From the NCBI GenBank assembly GCA_963923035.1, contig CAWUKT010000003.1:62001-126000 (forward strand): 64,000 bases of DNA, read 5' to 3'. The DNA is from CAWUKT01 sp963923035 (GTDB taxonomy: Bacteria > Bacteroidota > Bacteroidia > J057 > JADKCL01). The translations under genes were made by a program, and so were the position numbers. The notes under the pieces were generated by a model. It was not told where the DNA came from. It saw only the letters and a program-made list of their open reading frames with translations, and ran no database searches. Below, one piece after another: positions 25,441 through 32,746 of this stretch (its first letter is position 1; every line of letters starts with the position of its first letter).

Positions 25441-26459
25441 TGGAACCCCGGCGAAAATATCGCATCCTCATTCTGACTGACCATCGGATTCATTCCCCGG
25501 TGGAGTCCATTTACCCAATTGCCCGGCAGATGAGTAAGTGGGAACAATGCGCTCACATCGACGTTGTGAGCCGGGGGCTGATCAGTAACAAGGATTTTTT
25601 TGAACGGCCTCACAATAGCTCTGTGAGGGCTGTAAGGGTCACAAAGGAATTTCAGCACCATGAAAATGGAGCATCGTTTAAGGGGGACAACCTTGTAGTT
25701 CAACCCATTAACTATGATGTTGTCCTGCTCCGCCTTCCAAGGGTAAATTCGATGGATTTCTTCAACCAAATCACCAATACGATCCCGGCAAGGAGAATCA
25801 TCAATCAACCCGCTGGAATCATGGCGACTGGGAGCAAAGACTATCTGTTGAATTTTCCGGACCTGTGCCCTCCCATGCAGTTGTGTACATCCGTTGAAGA
25901 TGTGCTAGAGTTTAAATCTCAATTCCCGGTTGTCATCAAACCCCTGAACAACTCTGGTGGGAAGGGAATCATCCGAATTGATGGTGATAGTGCCTATATC
26001 GCCCACTCAAAGACGCCCCTGGCAGAAGTATTGCCGGTCATCGAGCAGGAAGTGTCAAAAGGCTATCTGGCGGTCAAGTTTCTCAAAAACGTGAACCAAG
26101 GGGACAAGCGAATCATCGTTGCCAATGGAAAAGTGGTTTCTGCTGCGGTTCGCATTCCCGCCGAAGGCTCATGGTTAGCGAATGTTTCAATGGGGGCCAG
26201 TTCGGTTCCAGCGGAACCAGATGAGGACGAATTGGAAATTGTCAACCGCGTATCTCCGGACCTCAAATCCAACGGTGTCGTACTATTTGGGATTGATACC
26301 TTGGTAGATGATTCGGGAAAACGGGTGCTTTCTGAACTGAATACGAGCTGTGTAAATGGAATTTATCCCGCTGAGATGATTTCGGGAAAACCCATAGTCC
26401 AGAGAACTGTTGACCTGTTAATTGATTATATCCAACAAAACATAGAACCACGTCCATGA
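25440..26459 (+). CDS. Glutathione-synthetase-like ATP-grasp ligase
   Basis: 339 residues with the fold order of GshB/RimK: N-terminal substrate domain (ILILTDHRIHSPVESIYP; VVLLRLPRVNSMDFF), then RRIINQPAGIMATGSKDYLL, ATP-grasp loop FPVVIKPLNNSGGKGIIRID, KFLKNVNQGDKRIIVANGKV, and the metal-binding end GIDTLVDDSGKRVLSELNTS. The closing ELNTSCVNGI corresponds to the GshB EINTxSPTG motif. It should form a peptide-like amide from an acyl-phosphate. True glutathione synthesis is unlikely to be its only reading, as no GshA-type gene is present. It overlaps both neighbours by 1-4 bases. Confidence 0.8.
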   Translation: MEPRRKYRILILTDHRIHSPVESIYPIARQMSKWEQCAHIDVVSRGLISNKDFFERPHNSSVRAVRVTKEFQHHENGASFKGDNLVVQPINYDVVLLRLPRVNSMDFFNQITNTIPARRIINQPAGIMATGSKDYLLNFPDLCPPMQLCTSVEDVLEFKSQFPVVIKPLNNSGGKGIIRIDGDSAYIAHSKTPLAEVLPVIEQEVSKGYLAVKFLKNVNQGDKRIIVANGKVVSAAVRIPAEGSWLANVSMGASSVPAEPDEDELEIVNRVSPDLKSNGVVLFGIDTLVDDSGKRVLSELNTSCVNGIYPAEMISGKPIVQRTVDLLIDYIQQNIEPRP

Positions 26460-27424
26460 TGGATGCTATTTCCTTTCCTATTCTTCGGGATTTGGACCTT
26501 GAGAAGGTTGAGCCCGGAACAATTCAGAAATTTTGGGTCCAACTTGCTACTGACGGAATCGGGATGCCGATCGCCGTGCCGGTGATTGTGGCCAAGGGAC
26601 AAAAGGCTGGCCCGGTGGTGGGCATTACAGCCGCCGTTCACGGAAACGAATTGAATGGATTGCCCGTAATCCAACGGCTTTTCGCCGAGATTAAACTCGA
26701 CGATCTTACCGGAACCATTGTTGGAATTCTCGTGGTGAATGTGCCTGGTTTACTCCTGGAACAGCGCAAGTTCAATGACGGGATCGATCCCAACCACATC
26801 ATGCCGGGCAGGGAAAATGGCAACAACTCCGAGGTTTTCGTCTTCCGTCTCATGGAAAGAATCGTCAACCGGTTTGAGTATCTGATTGATTTGCATACCG
26901 CTAGTTCTGGCCGGATCAACTCCTACTATATCAGGGCGGACATGAAGGACCCGGTGACCAAACGAATGGCTCTGCTTCAAAATGCAGACATCATTGTTCA
27001 CAATCCGCCCCGGGACGGAACTTTGAGAGGAGCGGCTGATGACCTTGGTATCCATGCCATCACATTGGAAGTGGGGGATCCCAACCGTTTCCAGAAGGGA
27101 ATGATTCGGTCCGGTCTCACTGGAATTCACAATTTTCTTGTCGATTTGGGAATGCAACAAGGAGAAATAGAAGAACCTGAAAATCCAGTGGTCATCTGTA
27201 AGCGCTCCTTTTGGATTTTCACCCAGGGCGGAGGAATCTTAATGGTGAATCCTGGATTGTGCGAGATGGTTGAAAAGGGACAATCCATTGGGACCCTCAG
27301 AACTGTTTTTGGCGACCCCTTGAAGACCTACCATGCACCGATGGATGGAATTGTCATTGGGAAAAGCGTCAATCCGGTAGCGCAGTCAGGGAGTCGAATT
27401 TTGCATTTGGGGGTTGAGTTTTAG
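26456..27424 (+). CDS. Succinylglutamate desuccinylase/aspartoacylase-type (M14) metallohydrolase
   Basis: 322 residues; zinc-dependent deacylase fold. Ligands seen: H62 and E65 in VHGNELNG, H147 in LIDLHTAS; the general base is probably E206 in ITLEVGD. The C-terminal beta-barrel typical of the AstE/ASPA branch is present (GGGILMVNPGLCEMV). The usual DLNRxFPG substrate motif reads DPNHIMPG here, so the carboxylate-binding arginine is replaced by histidine. The family cleaves acyl or amide bonds from amino acids. Its ATG overlaps the preceding ligase stop (ATGA), so it probably trims or recycles the product of the two ATP-grasp ligases. ATG 26459 is an equal start. Confidence 0.85.
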   Translation: MMDAISFPILRDLDLEKVEPGTIQKFWVQLATDGIGMPIAVPVIVAKGQKAGPVVGITAAVHGNELNGLPVIQRLFAEIKLDDLTGTIVGILVVNVPGLLLEQRKFNDGIDPNHIMPGRENGNNSEVFVFRLMERIVNRFEYLIDLHTASSGRINSYYIRADMKDPVTKRMALLQNADIIVHNPPRDGTLRGAADDLGIHAITLEVGDPNRFQKGMIRSGLTGIHNFLVDLGMQQGEIEEPENPVVICKRSFWIFTQGGGILMVNPGLCEMVEKGQSIGTLRTVFGDPLKTYHAPMDGIVIGKSVNPVAQSGSRILHLGVEF

Positions 27425-27597
27425 TAAATATTTGTGTCTAACGATATACGGTAAAGATGTATCAAAGCTCTGGAAATATGACCTGAAACGTCTTCCAGAT
27501 GAAAAAATGTCAACTTTTTAATTCCTATATTCCTTTGAGACAATCGCCTCCAAGGCTCTAATTCAACCCAATATTCAAATAGAAAATGCGTAGGTCC

Positions 27598-28803
27598 ATG
27601 AAAACGATAATCACCCTGTTGGGATGGATAGTGCTTCAACAAAGCCTTTGGGGACAATTCCAGACCTGTAATTCATCCACAGTCCAAAACCTGTACGATG
27701 TTTGTTTCATCAACCCGAACATTGGGATTGCCGTGGGGGATTCCGGAACGATTGTGAGGAGCTTGGATGGCGGGTTGAACTGGAATTTGGTCATGCAAAA
27801 CGATACCATCAGCTTCAAGAAGGTAAAATTTTTCGATGGCTTAAATGGGATCGCGGTAGGATCGGATATTTTCATCACCCAGGATGCGGGGTTGAATTGG
27901 TCAGAAGTTCCCAATGGCAATAGCTACTACTATGATGTTGAGATTCTGAATTCGACCACCTGCCTGATTAGCGGTGAGCCTGCGGCACTGATCAAGTCCA
28001 CGGACAAAGGGGCTTCATTTTCCGACTTGGTAGCAGTTTCAAATTCAAATATGGGATTGCTCAGCTTTGTAAGTGAAACCATTGGCTATGCATGCAACAT
28101 GGGGGCGGGGGGAAGTTCTCCTACCTTAAAGACGACCGATGGAGGAGTGACCTGGGACACCATTCCGGGTTGGCCGGGTGTGAATACAGTGATGGAGGCA
28201 ATGGCCTTTGTTTCAGATTCAGTGGGATTCAAAGGGGGCTGGTACAATGCACATTTTCAGAAGACAACCGACGGCGCAGGCCAGTGGGCGGATTTGATCC
28301 TCCCTGATTCACTTTCAACCACCCAACTGTTAGATTTCCATATTTCCCAAGATGCTCCCAATGCCTATTATGCCTGTGGCTGGTATGGGAAGGTATTCAA
28401 GTCCAGTGACGGGGGAGACAATTGGATCACCCTGAATGCTGGTCTTCCGAATAACATCTCTCTTCGGGGCATCTACTTCCTGGACGATTCCTTGGGCTGG
28501 GTGGTTGGAAACCAAGGAACCATCCTCAGAACAACCAGTGGCGGCCAATTGGTCGGATTTCCAGAGATCGAGGCCGCTCCTCAGTTTCGGTTATACCCCA
28601 ATCCCGCCACCGAATGGTTGAGCATCGTCCATGAAGGTGGAAAAACAAAGTACCAGATTGAAATCTACGACCTGAATGGAAGGTGTATACTCTCCCAAGA
28701 ACAATTGCACCGGGTGAATTTAGAGGGGCTGGCGAGTGGAATGTACCATGTACGGATCAAAACCGAGAAGGGGGCTTTCTCTGGGAAATTCTTGAAAGAG
28801 TAA
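27598..28803 (+). CDS. Ycf48/BNR-type beta-propeller protein with T9SS type A sorting domain
   Basis: 401 residues from ATG 27598 (another ATG lies at 27586). Signal peptide KTIITLLGWIVLQQSLWGQ. The body is a beta-propeller of the Ycf48/BNR type with repeated GxVGxxGTIxRSxDGGxxW elements: GIAVGDSGTIVRSLDGGLNW, then GWVVGNQGTILRTTSGG near residue 310, and intermediate copies. The last 70 residues are a type A sorting domain (LYPNPATEWLSIV, IYDLNGRC, GLASGMYHVRI). It should be exported and displayed by T9SS. Ligand unknown. It is 173 bp after the M14 gene and probably independent. Confidence 0.85.
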   Translation: MKTIITLLGWIVLQQSLWGQFQTCNSSTVQNLYDVCFINPNIGIAVGDSGTIVRSLDGGLNWNLVMQNDTISFKKVKFFDGLNGIAVGSDIFITQDAGLNWSEVPNGNSYYYDVEILNSTTCLISGEPAALIKSTDKGASFSDLVAVSNSNMGLLSFVSETIGYACNMGAGGSSPTLKTTDGGVTWDTIPGWPGVNTVMEAMAFVSDSVGFKGGWYNAHFQKTTDGAGQWADLILPDSLSTTQLLDFHISQDAPNAYYACGWYGKVFKSSDGGDNWITLNAGLPNNISLRGIYFLDDSLGWVVGNQGTILRTTSGGQLVGFPEIEAAPQFRLYPNPATEWLSIVHEGGKTKYQIEIYDLNGRCILSQEQLHRVNLEGLASGMYHVRIKTEKGAFSGKFLKE

Positions 28804-28979
28804 AGGCTAGATTGAGGGCTCAATTGGTTTGAAAAGTCCTTTGCTACGTCTTTTTTGACTGTTCATTCTAAGGCTACTTCCCAGTTCCAACACTGGCCAT
28901 CAATTCAGCATACAGCTCCCCGTTTTGAAGTGAGTAGGAAAGGGCAAAAGGAATGAGAGGTGATGCTCCCTTTGAAGAA

Positions 28980-29597
28980 TCACCTCTGAAAATCCATCGG
29001 AATAATTTCCTCGTCCCAAATTTCCGGTTCGGCCTTTCGCTGCATCCAGTACCGGTGGGCTGCCCAGGCTCCTCCGATCACGGCCAAAGCCGCACCTCCA
29101 ATCAACATCGCCTTTCCCCAGGTGGGTTTAGATTCCACATGGGGTTGGGGCAGTGAAGAAAGTGGTTCTGGTTCAGAAACTGTGGTCCCTATGTTCTCTC
29201 TTATTTCCTTACCCACTGCTTCCAGATGCCCAACTGCCGCTTCCACGGCGTCTCCATCCTCAGCGGTCAACGGTGGTCTCCTCACGACCAAGGCAACTTG
29301 AGTCCCCTCTCTGATGGCTTTTTCCAAATCAGAAAGCGATCCTTCGACCATTCTGAAAACGGCCCTGAGTTGGATCAAGGCTTCCTCTGCTGGTGTGGTG
29401 TCGGGGATGGCTTTCAAGCCATTCGTTCTTTCTGCGGGGTTCAATGCTGGAGCCAGTGACCTGGCAAATCCCTCCTCGGCTCCCGGCAATGGAACATTGC
29501 GTTCCAGAAGGAGGATAATCCCCCGACGAATTTGGTCCTTGTCAGGTTCAGTTGATGCGAGCCCGTCGGAATAGGGAGTTTCGGTGCCTGTATCCAT
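28980..29597 (-). CDS. Unknown 205-residue protein with one membrane helix
   Basis: A soluble acidic N-terminal region (DQIRRGIILLLERNVPLPGA) is followed by a helical part (EEALIQLRAVFRMVEGSLSD), a Pro/Ser/Glu-rich linker and one membrane helix at about residues 160-180 (AMLIGGAALAVIGGAWAA), ending in a short charged tail. No signal peptide; it would insert with its N-terminus in the cytoplasm or as a tail-anchored-like protein. It lies just downstream of the replication-initiator-like gene on the same strand and probably belongs to the integrated element. No family recognised. Confidence 0.6.
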   Translation of the reverse strand: MDTGTETPYSDGLASTEPDKDQIRRGIILLLERNVPLPGAEEGFARSLAPALNPAERTNGLKAIPDTTPAEEALIQLRAVFRMVEGSLSDLEKAIREGTQVALVVRRPPLTAEDGDAVEAAVGHLEAVGKEIRENIGTTVSEPEPLSSLPQPHVESKPTWGKAMLIGGAALAVIGGAWAAHRYWMQRKAEPEIWDEEIIPMDFQR

Positions 29598-29718
29598 TTC
29601 CCTTCGAAGCGAACCAAGCTATTCTGCATCACTACCAGGGTGAACAAATCGTGGCCAGCCTCCCAGGCTGGGGTCTCTCTCTATGAAATCATTCATTTCT
29701 AATAGGTTTGTTTGAAAT

Positions 29719-30981
29719 TCAATTCCCCTGCACCAGCGACAACATCACATAGTCATACGCCGCGGCCAGATTCCCGTACTTCCCCTCAACCGCCCTCTTC
29801 CCCTGCATATACCCCGAAAAGCCGCCCTCCCTCACCGCACCGCCGACCGTGTGCATAAACCCGCCCCACGCCTTCATTAAGGTAGAATACCGTTGCCGGT
29901 ACTCCTTGGCCTTCTTCGTTGATGCTTTCATATCGCCCAACCACTCCTCCGTCTTCACAAATCCATGCGGATTCCCCCGGTCAAAATACCGCGACGGAAT
30001 CGGGATGTAGCGGTTTGGATCGCGTCCCAACCACTCCGACGCAATCTGAATTCGGGTGGAAAGACGGTAGTAAATCGCCGGATACTCCTCTTTGGGCTTC
30101 CCCCGGAACTCTTCAATGAAAAATCGCTTGATCGGCACGAGTTGACTCGCCGAAAGGTACTCAATCCGATGGTACAACGAACAAACCACCTGGCTCAACA
30201 GCCGCGTTCCGTAGTCCTGAAACGCTTTTGGATCGTCAAAAAGCGGTTTCGCGGCGCCGCCCCGGTTCAATGTCGGGCCACCGTCTTCCCCCGATTCGCC
30301 CTCCTGGCACGGAAAACCCTCATCGCATTGCCCCCCATTCGCAAAAACAGAAACCGGACCTCCCACCGGTTCATTCGCTTCTCCGGCTCCTGTGTTTTGC
30401 GGTTTGAAAATGGGACTCTTCATCGGGGAAGTGTGGCATCCATCCCCCGGCAGTTGTCCACAACTGCTTTTATTCTTTTTATTTTTTCTTTCTTCTAATG
30501 GGGCAAAAGTTTTCGACTGTCGAAAAGAATCTGGTGCATCGGGTAAGGTCGAGGCGTCCAGGTCATCGGCTCCCACGCCATTCAGGTAGGCCGTATCGGT
30601 GGAGAGCATGACCAAGCGGGGATGGAATTCGTAGAGCTGGGCGCGTCCGGTAAAGGTCCGCCGCGTGATCGCGCCAGCGTCGAGCAATCGGTCGGACAAA
30701 TTGCGGATCGTGGCGACGGTGCAGTCCAAGACTTTGGCGAGGGACGAGTGGAAGGTCTGGAAAGTCGGCATTCCCGTTTCTCCCAAATTGAACTCCCCGG
30801 CCTGTCTCGCATAGAGCAACAGCATGACCCGAACCAACTGGAAATGCTCCTTGCGCAGTTCCTTTTTCAGGTCGCGTATTCGCTTGCCGTTTTTCACCTG
30901 TTTGGCCTCGCGGAGATTGTAGGTCTCCATGAAACGACGGGCAGCAGTCCAGCTCTGGTGAAAGTCAATTTTTACTTCCAT
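29719..30981 (-). CDS. Replication-initiator-like DNA-binding protein of the integrated element
   Basis: 420 residues. The N-terminal 130 residues form a basic, winged-helix-like domain (ELRKEHFQLVRVMLLLYARQ, TVATIRNLSDRLLDAGAITR, TFTGRAQLYEFHPRLVML). A low-complexity linker of about 100 residues rich in G, P, E, N follows (GEANEPVGGPVSVF), then a helical C-terminal domain (AFQDYGTRLLSQVVCSLYHR, EYPAIYYRLSTRIQIASEWL). This is the kind of protein found beside integrases in Bacteroidota elements, likely for replication or transfer initiation; that is inference. Four 10-bp tandem repeats sit 107-146 bp upstream of its start, as expected for an iteron-binding protein. Confidence 0.55.
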   Translation of the reverse strand: MEVKIDFHQSWTAARRFMETYNLREAKQVKNGKRIRDLKKELRKEHFQLVRVMLLLYARQAGEFNLGETGMPTFQTFHSSLAKVLDCTVATIRNLSDRLLDAGAITRRTFTGRAQLYEFHPRLVMLSTDTAYLNGVGADDLDASTLPDAPDSFRQSKTFAPLEERKNKKNKSSCGQLPGDGCHTSPMKSPIFKPQNTGAGEANEPVGGPVSVFANGGQCDEGFPCQEGESGEDGGPTLNRGGAAKPLFDDPKAFQDYGTRLLSQVVCSLYHRIEYLSASQLVPIKRFFIEEFRGKPKEEYPAIYYRLSTRIQIASEWLGRDPNRYIPIPSRYFDRGNPHGFVKTEEWLGDMKASTKKAKEYRQRYSTLMKAWGGFMHTVGGAVREGGFSGYMQGKRAVEGKYGNLAAAYDYVMLSLVQGN

Positions 30982-31087
30982 TCGGCCTGAGGTTTGGTTG
31001 TTTGGATTTGTCTACTGGTATGGAACAAAGCTAGGGGAAAGGATAGGAGAAATTCAAACGGCGAGGTGTCAATACACGCCAAAACAA

Positions 31088-31127
31088 GCCGTTTTGAGCC
31101 GTTTTTGGCCGCATTTAGCCGTTTTGA
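31088..31127 (-). repeat. Four tandem 10-bp repeats (iteron-like) upstream of the initiator-like gene
   Basis: The unit GCCGTTTTGA is repeated in register: GCCGTTTTGA (31088-31097), GCCGTTTTTG (31098-31107), GCCGCATTTA (31108-31117), GCCGTTTTGA (31118-31127). Ten-base spacing puts every copy on one face of the helix. It sits between the leftward initiator-like gene and the 3' end of the excisionase-like gene, a typical site for a replication origin or autoregulatory operator. Confidence 0.7.
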
Positions 31128-31158
31128 GTCCCTCTTTCAAGTGCCTTTCCATGTACGA

Positions 31159-31584
31159 TCAAGATGTTGGGTAGCCGTTAAAACGGTCCTTGTCCATCAA
31201 TTCCTGAATCCATTCATCCATATCTTTCGTAGGCACCACCCAACGCCGTCCCAACTTGAAGCCCGGAACTCTGCCGTCGGCGCACATATAGGTCAACGTC
31301 CGACGCGCAATCGAGCCGTTCAGGAGTTCGTGCAGCTCGTCCAGGTTGATATACTCGGGAGCGGTCCCATTGCTCTTCTGCAACTCTGAATGCAGCCGGA
31401 CAAACTGTTCTGCGATCACCTCGGTCAATCCCTTGATCAACTCTCTGATCAGAACCTGCGTTTCCACCACATCGGTTTTGCTCGCATTGCCCGCGACATC
31501 CATCTTGGTACAAATCAGCGACAGGTCCAGTCCGTTGGTCATCCGGTTCGCTTCCTTCATCGTCCGTGTTTTGGTTTGCCCCAT
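31159..31584 (-). CDS. Helix-turn-helix excisionase-like protein
   Basis: 141 residues from ATG 31584. The C-terminal 60 residues form a MerR-like/HTH_17 domain: EYINLDELHELLNGSIARRT, TLTYMCADGRVPGFKLGRRW and VVPTKDMDEWIQELM. The N-terminal half is helical and may dimerise (VETQVLIRELIKGLTEVIAE). Such proteins serve as excision factors or regulators in integrative elements. The frame stays open to 31701, but that extension runs through the TTTGACAG repeats, so the later ATG is preferred; ATG 31560 is another option. Confidence 0.75.
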   Translation of the reverse strand: MGQTKTRTMKEANRMTNGLDLSLICTKMDVAGNASKTDVVETQVLIRELIKGLTEVIAEQFVRLHSELQKSNGTAPEYINLDELHELLNGSIARRTLTYMCADGRVPGFKLGRRWVVPTKDMDEWIQELMDKDRFNGYPTS

Positions 31585-31643
31585 GTTCTTTTTGGTTATG
31601 GGACAAAGCTCAGAAAAAGAGTTCGCAACAGTGGCAGTCTTAG

Positions 31644-31711
31644 TTTGACAGTGACAGCCTTTGACGGCCTCTGTCAATCTTTGTCTGTCAAAGACTGTCA
31701 AACCTTGACAG
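31644..31711. repeat. Cluster of seven TTTGACAG / CTGTCAAA motifs
   Basis: Within 68 bp: TTTGACAG 31644-31651, TGACAG 31652-31657, TTTGACGG 31660-31667, CTGTCAA 31671-31677, CTGTCAAA 31685-31692, CTGTCAAA 31695-31702, TTGACAG 31705-31711. The first three point one way, the next three the other, and the last returns. It lies in the divergent region between the excisionase-like gene and the rightward gene at 31801, so it is a candidate operator or recombinase arm site. Confidence 0.7.
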
Positions 31712-31800
31712 AGAATGTCGGATGGATTTGGGGCTAAAATCGGCGATTGGATTCATTCAGGTCGCTTTTCAGTGCTTTGAGAGGGTTGGGGAGAGCTAAA

Positions 31801-32169
31801 ATGAGAGAGGAAACTTTTTTGAGAAAAAATTCAATATTTTTGCCTCGGCTATTCAAACAACTCCAAAAACAGGGCATGATTGAGAAAATATTGGACCAGT
31901 TGGACGACTCCGACCTCTACGAATACCGGCCCCTTTCCGAATGGGCTGAGTTGCCTATACTGGAACGATTGGGTTGGACCGCCAAACGAATGGCCACCAT
32001 CGGGAAGATGGGTTTTCTCCATATTCGGTTTGATCGCGGTCTTCGGACCAATACCACCAATTTGGCCAGCATTCTGAATGCGCTTCATATTCGGCAGGAG
32101 TCGCAGAAGGCCCAGGCCCAAATGGGATTCAACTGGAAAAGTTTCATCGACGAGGTAAAAAGACTATGA
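31801..32169 (+). CDS. Unknown 122-residue protein of the integrated element
   Basis: From ATG 31801 the product has a basic N-terminus (REETFLRKNSIFLPRLFKQL) and a helical body (MIEKILDQLDDSDLYEYRPL, WTAKRMATIGKMGFLHIRFD). An in-frame TTG at 31747 is possible but has no support. No signal or membrane span; no family recognised. Its stop overlaps the next start (ATGA), so the two are coupled. They face away from the excisionase-like gene across the TTTGACAG cluster and are probably controlled from there. Confidence 0.55.
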   Translation: MREETFLRKNSIFLPRLFKQLQKQGMIEKILDQLDDSDLYEYRPLSEWAELPILERLGWTAKRMATIGKMGFLHIRFDRGLRTNTTNLASILNALHIRQESQKAQAQMGFNWKSFIDEVKRL

Positions 32170-32477
32170 ACGGGGACAACAATTCAATTTACAGGGCTTT
32201 TGGCCTGGACGAGGAACGGGAAAAAATAGCCCGAAGCCTGGCTCAAGAAGGTATAATGTGGGAACCTGCCGAAGAAATCCCGGATTGGCTAAGGGACAGA
32301 ATGCCCGACGACAGCAATATGGAGGAGAAAATGGATGCCGTGTATTCAGGTGTCCCAAGGGAAAATTGGCCGGGTCAATGGCGATTGTTGGAATACATCA
32401 ATATGACCCGCATGTATTGGGTGGACGAGTGGAAAAAAGGACGGGTTCAGGAGGGAGACCGAATACGTTCTGATTGA
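32166..32477 (+). CDS. Unknown 103-residue acidic protein of the integrated element
   Basis: Overlaps the preceding gene by four bases (ATGA). The product begins MNGDNNSIYRAFGLDEEREK and is helical with several tryptophans (WEPAEEIPDWLRDRM, NWPGQWRLLEYINM, WVDEWKKGRV). No signal peptide, no membrane helix, no family recognised. A role in the element's maintenance or as a small regulator is only a guess. It is followed by a 10-bp repeat array before the convergent integrase gene. Confidence 0.55.
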   Translation: MNGDNNSIYRAFGLDEEREKIARSLAQEGIMWEPAEEIPDWLRDRMPDDSNMEEKMDAVYSGVPRENWPGQWRLLEYINMTRMYWVDEWKKGRVQEGDRIRSD

Positions 32478-32630
32478 TTGAGGAATGCAGCTGCCACAAC
32501 TGTGAACCTATTTTGGAAATAAGGATTTGCACCTTGGGCGTGTGTGAACTTATATCAGGAATAAGAAAAAGCATGGGAACTTATTTTAGTAAGAGGCATC
32601 ATTCTCAGTCAACCTCAGTTTTGATGGATC

Positions 32631-32680
32631 AGGAAGGGTCTTGAAAGGTCAGGAAGGGTCAGGAAGGGTCGCGCAGGGTC
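32631..32680 (+). repeat. Five tandem 10-bp repeats ending in GGTC, downstream of the integrase gene
   Basis: AGGAAGGGTC (32631-32640), TTGAAAGGTC (32641-32650), AGGAAGGGTC (32651-32660), AGGAAGGGTC (32661-32670), GCGCAGGGTC (32671-32680). All are in register at 10 bp, preceded by TTGATGGATC and followed by TTGAAAAATG. It sits between two convergent genes at the 3' side of the recombinase gene. Confidence 0.75.
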
Positions 32681-32746
32681 TTGAAAAATGAAGGGAAAGC
32701 CACTGAAATAGCCCTCCCTTTGGTCGGTTTTCCTTGAATTCTCCCT

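Noticed and set aside
29619..29696. A 25-codon frame between the initiator-like and the 205-residue gene
   Set aside because: Too short to judge; spacing to the next gene is compatible with a leader peptide but nothing else supports it.
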